DNA from: Oceaniglobus ichthyenteri
GTDB lineage: Bacteria; Pseudomonadota; Alphaproteobacteria; Rhodobacterales; Rhodobacteraceae
Assembly: GCF_003057885.1 (NCBI RefSeq)
Contig: NZ_QAGK01000001.1
Span: 124,001 to 188,000 of the forward strand
Direction: 5' to 3'
DNA: 64,000 bases
Each line of letters opens with the position of its first letter. The first letter of the stretch is position 1. Positions 16,919 through 25,430 of this stretch are shown piece by piece. Made by a program: the position numbers and the translations under genes. The notes beneath the pieces are model-generated. The model searched no databases, had not been told where the DNA came from, and worked only from the letters and a program-made list of their open reading frames with translations.

Positions 16919-17898
16919 ATCCCCTCGCGCCGAATACGGTAAATCAGATGCAGGAACAACGGTGCGCCAACCAGCGCGGTCACCACCCCCAGTTTCAGAT
17001 CCCGCGCCGGCAGGATCATTCGCACCGCGACATCCGCCGCCAACAACATCGCCGCCCCCCCCAGCGCCGAGGCCCACAACAACCGGCCGGGCCGCGCACC
17101 CACAAACGGGCGCAGCAGATGTGGCACCACCAGCCCGACAAAACCGATGGCCCCCGCCACCGCGGTTGATCCCCCAACCACAGCCGCCGTGCCGAAAATC
17201 AGCGTCAGCCGCATCTGGCGCAGGCCGATTCCCATCGCCTCGGCGGCATCTTCGCCCAAGGTCAGCGCATCCAGACCCCGTGACAGCGTGGCCAATAATA
17301 CCGCGCCAACCGCGATCAGCGGCAGCGCGATCCACACATGAACCATGGATCGATCCGCAAGCGAGCCCATCATCCAGAACACGATTTCATTCGCGGCATA
17401 GGGATTTGGCGACAGGTTCAGCACCAGCGCGGTAAACGCCCCCGTCAGCGCCGAAATCGCAATTCCGGCAAGGATCAGCGTCAGCGACGATCCCGACGGG
17501 CCGGCCAGAACCATCACCAACCCAACGCCAATCAACGCCCCCGCCAGCGCCGCCAACGGCAACCCCAACGCGACGCTGGCCGCCAACCCGGTGTGAATTG
17601 CCAAAACCGCCCCCAATGCGGCAGAGCCCGACACGCCAATCAACCCCGGATCGGCAAGCGGATTGCGCAAATACCCCTGCATCGCCGCCCCGGCCAGCCC
17701 CAGCGATCCGCCAATCATCAGCGCCAAAACCGCGCGCGGCAGACGGATTTCACGCATCACCAACGGCACCGGCCCCTCACCGTCAAGAACAAGCGCCTGA
17801 ATGCTGTGCACGACACCTATCTCAGCCGGGCCAACCACAAGGGCGGCGATGAACAGCACAGCCACCAACCCCGACAGACCAAAGGCAAGCCGGGTCAT
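16915..17898 (-). CDS. btuC: Cobalamin ABC transporter permease BtuC
   Basis: A 327-residue FecCD/BtuC-family permease with about ten membrane helices. Family hallmarks are REIRLPRAVLALMIGGSLGLAG near residues 45-70, the segment RNPLADPGLIGVSGSAALGA, and the C-terminal IGFVGLVVPHLLRP coupling-helix region that contacts the ATPase. It forms a dimeric channel in the inner membrane. It overlaps both btuF and btuD by 4 bases, showing a tightly coupled operon. Sequence alone cannot separate corrinoid from iron-siderophore permeases. The riboswitch, btuB and cbiZ decide in favour of corrinoids. Confidence 0.9.
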   Translation of the reverse strand: MTRLAFGLSGLVAVLFIAALVVGPAEIGVVHSIQALVLDGEGPVPLVMREIRLPRAVLALMIGGSLGLAGAAMQGYLRNPLADPGLIGVSGSAALGAVLAIHTGLAASVALGLPLAALAGALIGVGLVMVLAGPSGSSLTLILAGIAISALTGAFTALVLNLSPNPYAANEIVFWMMGSLADRSMVHVWIALPLIAVGAVLLATLSRGLDALTLGEDAAEAMGIGLRQMRLTLIFGTAAVVGGSTAVAGAIGFVGLVVPHLLRPFVGARPGRLLWASALGGAAMLLAADVAVRMILPARDLKLGVVTALVGAPLFLHLIYRIRREGI

Positions 17899-18755
17899 GG
17901 CGTGGCCTTTTGGATTTCGCGGCGCAGGGCGACCATGTCATCGATGGCGCGCAACACGAATGGCGTGCCGCACACCCAATCGCTGTTGCTGATTGATGCG
18001 TCGGGATGGGCGCGGCGCAGGGTGTCGATGACCGGGTGGCGCACTATCTCTTCTGATCGTGACGCGCCCGGATAGGGGCGGCCGGTGATCACGGTGTCGG
18101 GCTGTGCCATGGCCAAAACCTCCAACGGGATAACGCCCCCGCCGCTGAACCCGTATTCCGCCGCGATATTGGCCAATCCTGCCGTGGTCAGGATTTGCCC
18201 GGCCAGTGTTTTGTCACCCAGGGTATAACCGTTGGCGTAATACAGGGCGGCGCGCGGGCGCGCGCCCTGTTCGGCCTGAAACGCGGCCAGTTGCGTGTCA
18301 AATTCCGTGATCAGCGCGGCGGCACGCTTTTGCTGCCCCAACACCGCGCCCATTTGTTCGATACGATCCGTGATCTGCGCCATGGTCGCGGCGGGTTCGA
18401 ACATCACCACCTCAATGCCCAGCCGGGTCAGCATATCAACCGTTGCACGCGCGGTAAAACTGCCGGTGATAACCAGATCGGGCTGCATCAGATAAATCTC
18501 TTCGGCGAGCCCGTGATTGACAGGATAAGCTGCCGCCTCTTTCGCCATGGCCGAGCTGAGCGGATCGCGCGCCACATGCGAAACCGACACAAGCTGCCCC
18601 GCGCCCGCCACCAGCATGGCCAGTTGATCGGTACACAGGTTCATCGAAACCACCCGTGCCGGCACGTCAGAAACCGCCGCAACGGGCGCGCCACACAGCG
18701 CGCCCGCCAGACAAAGGGCGTGGATCACCCTAGAATTTTGCACTGATGCCCACAT
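17895..18755 (-). CDS. btuF: Periplasmic cobalamin-binding protein BtuF
   Basis: About 286 residues. A short secretion signal (IHALCLAGALCGAPVAA) is followed by a class III binding-protein fold. Typical BtuF features are ARVVSMNLCTDQLAMLV at the start of the mature protein, PDLVITGSFTARATVDMLTRLGI in the first lobe and the DTLRRAHP-type region near the end. It delivers corrinoids from BtuB to BtuCD. The start is uncertain: the ATG at 18755 would overlap the end of btuB by 26 bases. A GTG at 18728, one base after the btuB stop, is also possible, and neither has a strong ribosome-binding site. Confidence 0.85.
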   Translation of the reverse strand: MWASVQNSRVIHALCLAGALCGAPVAAVSDVPARVVSMNLCTDQLAMLVAGAGQLVSVSHVARDPLSSAMAKEAAAYPVNHGLAEEIYLMQPDLVITGSFTARATVDMLTRLGIEVVMFEPAATMAQITDRIEQMGAVLGQQKRAAALITEFDTQLAAFQAEQGARPRAALYYANGYTLGDKTLAGQILTTAGLANIAAEYGFSGGGVIPLEVLAMAQPDTVITGRPYPGASRSEEIVRHPVIDTLRRAHPDASISNSDWVCGTPFVLRAIDDMVALRREIQKATP

Positions 18756-20598
18756 AGGCCGCCCGACCGCGCGACGCGAACCCCCAGGCATCAACCGCAT
18801 CATCATCAAACAGGTTGGTGATCCGCCCGTTCAGCGTGATTGTATCGCTCAGTTCATATTGTGCGGCGACATTGACGGTGGTGTAGGATGGCAATTCGAC
18901 GGTGGGCGCGGGCCATTGCCAGAACTGGCTGTCGTAATTGCCCGAAACGTGGCGGATATCGCCGGAAACCGAACCGCGCCCGCCGAATGTGTCCAACGTG
19001 GCCCCCAGCGCCAGTTCGTGGCGCGGACGGCGAATTTCAACGCTGCCATCGGGGTTCTTTGCATCAAGATACGTATAGGCCAGCCGCAGGTTCAGGGCAT
19101 CCGTGGCCTGAATATTGCCCGAAACCTCGACGCCCTGGCGATCACTTTTGCCCGCCTGATTGACAAAGCTGAAGGCGCCCGGCCCGGTGGCGACATCGGT
19201 GATTTCATCAATCAGCGTTTCGTTGAAATAGGTCACATCGAAACTGCCACGCCCGTCCAGAATGGCAAACTCGGCCCCGATATCAAAGCTTTCGTTGCGT
19301 TCTGGCGTCAGATTGGGGTTGCCGCTGTATCCATAAGCATCGGCGTAAAGTTCGAAATACGAGGGGTTCACCACCCCAACGCCTGCAGATGCGTGCAGCC
19401 GAACACCCGTATCGGGGATCTGATAGGACAGGCCCACATTCCACGTCGTTGCATCCTCAAACACGGTGTTGTCGTCAAACCGCGCGCCGGCCTGCACATC
19501 AAGACCGTTGGCAAAACTGCCCCGGTATTCCAATGCAACCGATGTTGCCTCCCGCGCATAAAGCGGGTTGTCATCGCTGCTGTCTTTCTTGTTTTCAACA
19601 AGCAGGCTGAGCAAATGATCGGTATCGGCCACGGTGCGCCCGTCCAACCCATAGCTCAGCCGGTATTTTACCGCTTCGGATTCGCGGGTAACGGGCAGGC
19701 CACTGCTGTAGGTCGATTTGTATTTGGTTTTGTTGAACGACAAACGGTGGGTCAAACGCCCGCCCATCATTTCGTATTCGGTGTAAATGCTGGCGGTGCG
19801 TTCATCACGGGTGCTGAATTCGTCGGGGTCATCCACCACATAGCTGTCGGCGTCAGTCGCGCCAAATGGCGATGGGTCTGTATCTGCCTCTTCGTCAGAG
19901 CCGCGCAGGGTAAAGCCCACTTTCCAATCATCAGTCAGCAGATAATCGCCCGACAGGTTGATCGTGGTGCGTTCCAACCCATCCTTTTCGCCGCCATCGC
20001 CCGATTGGTCATAACCCCGATCATCCAGATGCGAAAACGACAGCGCCACACCACCGCGTTCGGTGCGCCGGGAAACGAACGCCGTTGCCGTGGTGGCCGC
20101 CCCAACCTCAAGCGTGGCTGTATAGGTATCGCCGATCGCGCCCTTGCGGGTGATGATGTTGATCACGCCGGTCGATGCGTTTGAACCATAATACACAGAT
20201 TGCGGCCCGCGCAGTACCTCGATGCGTTCGATGTTGGCGGTTTGCAGACCACTGAGAACGTATTCACCGTCGCCGCCCGCCGCCTCGACGCCGTCAATCA
20301 GGATCAGGGTATGGCCAGATTCACCGCCGCGGATCCGGACCTGTGTGAACGAATTGCTCGACCCGTTGACCGACACACCGGGCAAGGCGCGCAAGGCGTC
20401 CTGAACCGTGGTCAGGCCACGCCGTTCGATCTCCTGCGCGGTAATCACGTTTGAGGCACGGCCAAAGGCATTGGCCTCAATTGGGGACAACCCGCCCGAA
20501 ACGATAATTTCGCCGATATCGAAATAATCCTGGGCCGTTGCCGCAGTGATGAAAAACGGCGTTGCCGCCACAGAAGCCAGAAGTGAAGCGCGAAGCAT
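18730..20598 (-). CDS. btuB: TonB-dependent cobalamin receptor BtuB
   Basis: A 622-residue outer-membrane receptor. A signal peptide (about 1-22, ending ATAQ) precedes a Ton-box-like EIIVSG. The plug domain (about 45-155) has TVQDALRALPGVSV, RIRGGESGHTLILIDG and IERIEVLRGPQSVYYGSNA. A 22-strand barrel follows, ending in the Phe needed for outer-membrane assembly (ISAKF). The length of about 620 residues is that of BtuB rather than of larger siderophore receptors. A cobalamin riboswitch lies in the leader. GAGGG stands 6 bases before the ATG. It is the first gene of the B12 operon. Confidence 0.93.
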   Translation of the reverse strand: MLRASLLASVAATPFFITAATAQDYFDIGEIIVSGGLSPIEANAFGRASNVITAQEIERRGLTTVQDALRALPGVSVNGSSNSFTQVRIRGGESGHTLILIDGVEAAGGDGEYVLSGLQTANIERIEVLRGPQSVYYGSNASTGVINIITRKGAIGDTYTATLEVGAATTATAFVSRRTERGGVALSFSHLDDRGYDQSGDGGEKDGLERTTINLSGDYLLTDDWKVGFTLRGSDEEADTDPSPFGATDADSYVVDDPDEFSTRDERTASIYTEYEMMGGRLTHRLSFNKTKYKSTYSSGLPVTRESEAVKYRLSYGLDGRTVADTDHLLSLLVENKKDSSDDNPLYAREATSVALEYRGSFANGLDVQAGARFDDNTVFEDATTWNVGLSYQIPDTGVRLHASAGVGVVNPSYFELYADAYGYSGNPNLTPERNESFDIGAEFAILDGRGSFDVTYFNETLIDEITDVATGPGAFSFVNQAGKSDRQGVEVSGNIQATDALNLRLAYTYLDAKNPDGSVEIRRPRHELALGATLDTFGGRGSVSGDIRHVSGNYDSQFWQWPAPTVELPSYTTVNVAAQYELSDTITLNGRITNLFDDDAVDAWGFASRGRAAYVGISAKF

Positions 20599-20615
20599 GT
20601 GATACCCTCAAAAAC

Positions 20616-20635
20616 GGCCCATTTCGGGCCCACAA
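20616..20635 (-). terminator. Hairpin plus U-run just before the btuB ribosome-binding site
   Basis: On the leader RNA, GGCCC-GAAAU-GGGCC (20616-20630) is followed by GUUUUU (20615-20610). This is the arrangement of a short intrinsic terminator, about 18 bases before the btuB ATG and adjacent to its GAGGG ribosome-binding site. It may be part of the riboswitch expression platform. The stem is only 5 bp, so strength is uncertain. Confidence 0.45.
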
Positions 20636-20734
20636 ACCTTGACGTGTCATATGAGGGAAACAGGTATTCCCCCGCAGACGGTGAAAACACCACACGCGGA
20701 AGATCCGCAGCCCTGACGCCCCTCGCGTCCGGAC

Positions 20735-20910
20735 AGGGTGAAACCTTCGGCAGGTCTCCTGACTTGCGGGTCAATGCTGGGCCGGTCCTTCCCATCACGC
20801 GGACGTGACAGTGGCATATTCCGGCTTCGCTCACCGCCTACAGTTGCGGGGGCAGTCATGGATTTGGCCGACAGGCCGAACCACGTTCCCTTTTAACCAG
20901 ACGGCGAACC
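20735..20910 (-). promoter_or_regulatory. Cobalamin (AdoCbl) riboswitch upstream of btuB
   Basis: Read on the minus strand, the segment contains the consensus elements in order: UUAAAAGGGAACGUGGU at the 5' side, ACUGCCCCCGCAACUGUA in the core, GCCACUG, GGGAAGG, and CCGCAAGUCAGGAGACCUGCC at the 3' end. The B12 box AGUCAGGAGACCUGCC is a perfect match at 20749-20764. Such riboswitches shut off expression when adenosylcobalamin is plentiful. The aptamer lies about 140 bases before btuB and controls at least btuB, and very likely the whole run of closely spaced genes after it. Confidence 0.95.
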
Positions 20911-20921
20911 GCCCGGACCGA

Positions 20922-20950
20922 AGTAGCGCACCGATACAAGAGCGCCACAA
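20922..20950 (-). promoter_or_regulatory. Candidate promoter of the btu operon
   Basis: TTGTGG and GCTACT on the minus strand are 17 bases apart and would start transcription near 20915, just before the riboswitch aptamer. The -10 match is poor, so this rests mainly on position. Confidence 0.3.
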
Positions 20951-21032
20951 TTTTTGAAAGGGTGAATCTGGACCGTGGCGCAATCTTGGATCGGGTGCGT
21001 TGTTTTTCCGACTGTCTGCGCGGGTGTTGATG

Positions 21033-21061
21033 GCCGGGGGTGGCTGTGTACCAACCCCGGC
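21033..21061 (-). terminator. Hairpin after the amidase gene
   Basis: GCCGGGGTTGG pairs with CCACCCCCGGC across a 7-base loop with one mismatch, starting 7 bases after the amidase stop codon. There is no U-run. It probably separates the amidase transcript from the btu operon that starts downstream on the same strand. Confidence 0.45.
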
Positions 21062-21068
21062 GAACAAT

Positions 21069-22436
21069 TCAGAAGGTGCGCATCAGCGCGCCGATTGCCC
21101 GGCTTGACGCCAGAACCGCCGCATCCGAACCCGCCACCCCGGATACCAGCGCGCCAATCGGCAGGCCATCGCCATCGGCCCCATCCGGAATGCTGACACC
21201 CGGCATTTCCAGATAACTGCCCAACATGGTATTGCGCAAAACCAACGCGTTGGTTTCGGCAAACAGGTCATCATCCGCTTCCAGCACCGGAATTGACGGC
21301 GCCGTGATCGCCACGGTCGGGAACAACAACTGCCGATCCCCCAAAATCCTGGCGGTGTCCTGCATCAGCCGTTCGCGCGCCCATTGCAGCGTGACATAGT
21401 CGCGCGCGGTAAATCCGGTGGCGGTTTCGATCCGCCGGCGCACCCGTTGATCCATCTGGGCGGCCCCGTCGCTGTGCAACAGGTCATAGTGATGTGTATA
21501 TGCCTCGGCCACGGCCAGCGTGCCGTGATCGCGAAACAGGTCGGCAGTCTCGGCAAAGGGCGAAAACGCCGCCCGCTCGATCTGCGCGCCAGCATCGCGA
21601 AGCCGCCGCACGAATTGATCAAACCGCGCCAGAATGTCGGGCGCGACACCGTCAAAAACCACCGAGTCGGGAATCAGAAACGACAGATCAGCGATGGCGC
21701 GCGCCGGACTGTCATCAGGATTCTCGCCACAAATCAACGCATCAAACCGAACCAGATCTTCAACGTCATTGGCAAAGGTACCAAGGGAATCCAGACTGCG
21801 CGACAGCGGGAATGACCCCTCAAGCGAATAATGCGCCTGACTGGCCTTGAACCCCCAAATGCCACAGAAACTGGCCGGAACCCGAACCGACCCGGCGGTG
21901 TCTGACCCGATCGCCAACGGCACAATCCCCGCTGCCACCGCAACCGCCGACCCCGAGGATGATCCGCCGGGCACCCGGTCGGGCAAGGCCGCCGCCGGAT
22001 TGCGCGGTGTTCCGAAATGCGGATTGAGGCCAAGCCCGGAATAGGCAAATTCCGACATGTTGGTTTTGCCCACCGACACCAACCCAAGCGCGCGGCACTG
22101 GGCCACCAATCTGGCGTCATGCGTGGCAGGCGGTGCATCGCGGCGCACCGCCGCCCCGGCGGTTGTCACCGTGCCGGTGATATCAAGCAGATCTTTCCAC
22201 ACAACCGGCACCCCGTCCCACGCGCTGCGCGGGGTGCCCTGTCGGCGGCGCGCGTCACTGGCGCGGGCTTCCTGCAGTGCGGTTTCGGGCATCATCGACG
22301 TAAACACCGCCGCCGCAGCGGGGCTTTTGGCCCGTTTCATCACTTCGGCCAAAATGTCTTCGGAGGTGAAATCCTGCCGGGCCAGACCCTCGGCCAGTTT
22401 GATGGCTGACCGAAGCGGCATTGTCGTGTTGGTCAT
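21069..22436 (-). CDS. Amidase signature family amidohydrolase
   Basis: A 455-residue amidase-signature enzyme. The Ser-cisSer-Lys triad can be placed: Lys81 in VVWKDLL, Ser159 in PGGSSSGS, and nucleophile Ser183 in GSDTAGSVRVPASF. The family hydrolyses amides ranging from Glu-tRNA(Gln) (GatA) to small xenobiotic or fatty amides. This one is not near gatB or gatC, so it is a stand-alone catabolic amidase. The ATG at 22436 has AGGAAAGAGAG before it. It is the last gene of an operon with an Ssu/Tau-type ABC importer, which suggests that the importer brings in the amide substrate. The substrate itself cannot be deduced. Confidence 0.88.
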   Translation of the reverse strand: MTNTTMPLRSAIKLAEGLARQDFTSEDILAEVMKRAKSPAAAAVFTSMMPETALQEARASDARRRQGTPRSAWDGVPVVWKDLLDITGTVTTAGAAVRRDAPPATHDARLVAQCRALGLVSVGKTNMSEFAYSGLGLNPHFGTPRNPAAALPDRVPGGSSSGSAVAVAAGIVPLAIGSDTAGSVRVPASFCGIWGFKASQAHYSLEGSFPLSRSLDSLGTFANDVEDLVRFDALICGENPDDSPARAIADLSFLIPDSVVFDGVAPDILARFDQFVRRLRDAGAQIERAAFSPFAETADLFRDHGTLAVAEAYTHHYDLLHSDGAAQMDQRVRRRIETATGFTARDYVTLQWARERLMQDTARILGDRQLLFPTVAITAPSIPVLEADDDLFAETNALVLRNTMLGSYLEMPGVSIPDGADGDGLPIGALVSGVAGSDAAVLASSRAIGALMRTF

Positions 22437-22531
22437 TCTGCTCTCTTTCCTGTTTCGGTAATGCGGCGGGCGGCGCAAATCGGGGCCTGCCGCATCTTTG
22501 AATGGGTTAGCGATGGGCGGTCAGGCGTGCA

Positions 22532-23392
22532 TCATTCATCATTGCCGCCAACCACCCGCGCCTTGTGCCAGAATACGAAACGCGCCTGTATCCATGTGAC
22601 AAAGCTGTACAGCATCAGGCCGATCAAACTGAGGTAGATGATCAGCGAGAAAACACGCGGCGTGTTCAATTGCGTCGCGGCAACGCGGATCAACTCTCCA
22701 AACCCCCGTCCACCGCCGAGAAATTCGCCGGTGATTGCCCCGGCCATAACCCCCGCCGCGCCGATTTTCAGTCCGGTGAAAATCTGCGGCAGGCCACTGG
22801 GCAGTTTCATCTTCCACAGGGTTTGCCAGCGGGTGGCACCCATGGTGCGAAACAGCATCCGCGCGTTATCATCGGCGGCATGCAGCGCCGCCGCCGTGCC
22901 CACCACAATCGGAAAGGTTGCGATAAAGGTCGCCAGCGCCACCTTGGATGCGATTCCAAATCCAAGCCAGGCCACGAAAAGCGGCGCAAAGGCAACCTTT
23001 GGCATTGTATCCAGCCCGACCAGATACGGCATGATCGACCGTTCGCCAAATTTCGTCTCACCCACGATGATACCAAGGGAAAAGCCGATGGCGATGGCCA
23101 GAAGATAGCCATAGATGATGGTTTTGAACGTGGTCCAAAGCGCGGGCAGCATATAATCGCCCGACAACAGGTTGCCGGTGACAAACACCAGATCCTCGAC
23201 CGTTTCCAAAGGCGTCGGCAGGATGATCGGCGATACCATGGCCGTTGCGGTGACAAACCACCAAACACTGACAAAAAGGACCAGCACCAGCGTCATCCCG
23301 ACCGAGCGCGGCACTCTGCTGATCCAGGATTCGCGTTCGGCCCAAACGGTATCGGGCGGAGTATCGTCAATCACGGGCGTTGCGTCGGTCAT
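22532..23392 (-). CDS. ABC transporter permease (SsuC/TauC type)
   Basis: A 286-residue inner-membrane permease with six helices and a cytoplasmic N-terminal tail. The EAA-type coupling loop is seen as RMLFRTMGATRWQTLWKMKLPSGLPQIFTGLKI. The family imports nitrate, sulfonates, taurine, pyrimidine precursors and similar small solutes. It overlaps the ATPase gene upstream by 4 bases and is followed 95 bp later by the amidase. Substrate is unknown; see the neighbouring binding protein, which is incomplete. Confidence 0.88.
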   Translation of the reverse strand: MTDATPVIDDTPPDTVWAERESWISRVPRSVGMTLVLVLFVSVWWFVTATAMVSPIILPTPLETVEDLVFVTGNLLSGDYMLPALWTTFKTIIYGYLLAIAIGFSLGIIVGETKFGERSIMPYLVGLDTMPKVAFAPLFVAWLGFGIASKVALATFIATFPIVVGTAAALHAADDNARMLFRTMGATRWQTLWKMKLPSGLPQIFTGLKIGAAGVMAGAITGEFLGGGRGFGELIRVAATQLNTPRVFSLIIYLSLIGLMLYSFVTWIQARFVFWHKARVVGGNDE

Positions 23393-24198
23393 TGTTCGCC
23401 TCCCTCGTCAAGCCGGGCACGGATGCGTTGCACGATTTCGGCAAATTGCGGTGTCAGGATCATATCCAGAGTGCGCGGGCGCGGCAGATCGATATGCACC
23501 ACCTCGGCGACACGACCGGGGCGCGGGGCCATCACATAAACGGTATCGGATAAAATCACCGCTTCGGGGATCGAATGGGTGACAAGAAACGCGGTCGCGC
23601 CGCGCGATGTGCAGATACGTTGCAATTCCATATTCATGAAATCGCGGGTCAGTTCATCAACCGCACTGAACGGTTCATCCAACAGCAAAACCGCAGGTTC
23701 GGTGATCAGCATCCGGCAGATCGACGCGCGCTGGGCCATACCGCCCGAAAGTTGGCTGGGATAGGCATCGGCAAACCCGTTCAATCCCACCAGATCAAGA
23801 AGTTCCAGCCCGCGCCCCTTGGCCGCCTCGGCGGCCTTTCGGCCATCGCTTATTTCAATCGGCAGGACGATATTCTCAATTGTCGTGCGCCATGGAAACA
23901 GGGTGGCGTGCTGAAACATCATCCCGATATCGCGGCGCGCGCCCAACACCGGCTCACCCTGAAGAATGATGCTGCCTTTTGATGGCGGGATCAAACCCGC
24001 CATCATCTTGAGCAAAGTGGATTTGCCACAGCCGCTGGACCCGATTACCGAGGAAAAGCTGCCCCTCGGCAAAGATATCGAAACATCCTTGACCGCGACG
24101 ACACCGTTTCGGCCATAGGTTTTTGAAACATTCGTCAGACGATAGACCGCATCGGCGGCCTGTTCGGTCTGATCCATTGCGGCTGCAGCAGCGCCCAT
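23389..24198 (-). CDS. ABC transporter ATP-binding protein (SsuB/TauB type)
   Basis: A 269-residue ATPase. Walker A is GSSGCGKST, the signature is LSGGMAQRAS, Walker B is VLLLDEPFSAVD, and the switch His is in VTHSIPEAV. Sequence type and operon place it with nitrate/sulfonate/taurine-class importers. Its ATG overlaps the stop of the binding-protein gene by one base (TAATG). A second ATG at 24177, after an Ala-rich leader, may be the real start. Confidence 0.9.
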   Translation of the reverse strand: MGAAAAAMDQTEQAADAVYRLTNVSKTYGRNGVVAVKDVSISLPRGSFSSVIGSSGCGKSTLLKMMAGLIPPSKGSIILQGEPVLGARRDIGMMFQHATLFPWRTTIENIVLPIEISDGRKAAEAAKGRGLELLDLVGLNGFADAYPSQLSGGMAQRASICRMLITEPAVLLLDEPFSAVDELTRDFMNMELQRICTSRGATAFLVTHSIPEAVILSDTVYVMAPRPGRVAEVVHIDLPRPRTLDMILTPQFAEIVQRIRARLDEGGEQ

Positions 24199-25082
24199 TA
24201 CTGAAGCGCCTCGTTTGCGATCATGACGAATTCATTGGTATAGGCCGCCGTCAGATCATCAAGCGGTGCCTCAAGAGCGCCGGTTTCAACCAACACATCC
24301 TGCCAGGCTTCCCAGGTTTCCGGTGGCATCCACCCCAGACCTTTCGAGCCTTCCATGGGCATGGAGTTTTCGCGCAACGTATCCCAAAGCGCGTTGGCAA
24401 AGGCCGGATCTTCGCTTTCCTGACGGTTTGCTTCGGCCATATGCGACAGCACAGCTTCGCGATTTGCCTCGTCATTGGCAAAAGCGTGACCGCGCGCCCA
24501 GCCGCGAATGAACTTTTCCACCAGTTCGGGATTGTCGCGGATCAAATCACCCGTTGTCGCCAGACCGTTGCCAAAGAATTTCTGATACTCGGGCGGGGTG
24601 ATATCACGCACGTTCACGCCGCGCAGGTTCAGAATCGCCGCATCCACCAGTGAGGCGGTATAGGCCGCAATGTCACCCCGGCTGAACGCCGCCGAGGCGG
24701 GGCCGCCATCGCCCACCGACAGGAATGTGAAATCGGTGCCTTCGGTCAGGCCCGAACCCTGCATCACGTTGCGCACAAATCCGACTTCGGAGCCATCAGC
24801 CGTGGCCACGCCAATCACCTGACCGGCAAGATCGGCAGGTGTCTGAATTTCGCTGTCTTCAGGCACGACAACGCCAAAGTTTGACCGCGCCGCAAAGTTG
24901 TAGATGAACACCACATCCGCACCCCGCGCCCGCGCATTCAGCACGACCGCCGGTCCGGGGCGCGCAAACTGGGCCTGATTGGCGGCCAGAACCTGTACCG
25001 CGGCCCCCGAGCCATCGACCGTTTGCACGGTCACATCAAGACCTTCGTCGGCAAAGAAACCCTCGTTTATGGCGACGAACAC
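24198..25082 (-). pseudogene. ABC substrate-binding protein (NMT1/SsuA-like), 5'-truncated
   Basis: The 294 readable residues are the body of an NMT1/SsuA-type periplasmic binding protein, beginning VFVAINEGFFADEGLDV. In this family that block lies about 40-50 residues into the precursor, after a signal peptide and the first strand. Upstream of the GTG at 25082 the frame stays open for 24 codons to a TAA at 25155-25157. That stretch gives no hydrophobic leader, no alternative start codon and no ribosome-binding site. No signal peptide is visible in the other two frames either. The gene has therefore lost its 5' end, or a junction or assembly error lies near 25083-25100. Without export the importer would lack its binding protein. 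The rest of the reading frame is intact, so the loss looks recent. Confidence 0.65.
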
Positions 25083-25430
25083 CGGAAAAGAACTGATAGA
25101 TTTGAAACACCTTTTTTGTTGCTCGATAGAGTTTGTCGCAGGGGCCGCCCCGGTTTATTTTTCTGAATTTTGTAACCTTGCAGGCGGCGGGTGATGTAAG
25201 AATGGTGGATCGCGTTTATCAAAGTGTCTAGTAATTTTTCATTTTGTCCAGATATTTTTTGTGCGATCTTCTGTTCGCAGCCAGCAGCGGGGGCAAAACA
25301 GTGGTTATCGCGCTGAAACGGCTTAAACTTTACAAGGTCACATGGTTCGCGCCATGTTGCGCCAAGGAACAAACCCGCGTCGGCCCTGTCGGATCGTTGG
25401 TCGGGCGATCAGGATCAGGCAAGGACCGGC
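25083..25430. other. Divergent intergenic region with AT-rich stretch
   Basis: This 348-bp region separates the truncated binding-protein gene from the YheO-like regulator. The stretch 25090-25260 is visibly AT-rich compared with its surroundings (runs such as CTTTTTTG and GATATTTTTT). I see no convincing gene, no transposase remnant and no inverted repeat that would explain the loss of the binding-protein 5' end. The promoters of both flanking units would be expected here. Confidence 0.4.

Noticed and set aside
16919-17335. N-terminal extension of btuD
   Set aside because: Gly/Ala-rich out-of-frame reading of btuC; the 4-base overlap start at 16918 fits the family.
15504-20598. Iron-siderophore or haem uptake system
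   Set aside because: The permease, ATPase and receptor families allow it, but the cobalamin riboswitch and CbiZ point to corrinoids.
25067-25372. 101-codon frame as possible lost leader of the binding protein
   Set aside because: Different frame, no hydrophobic signal segment, no cleavage site; not a plausible signal peptide.
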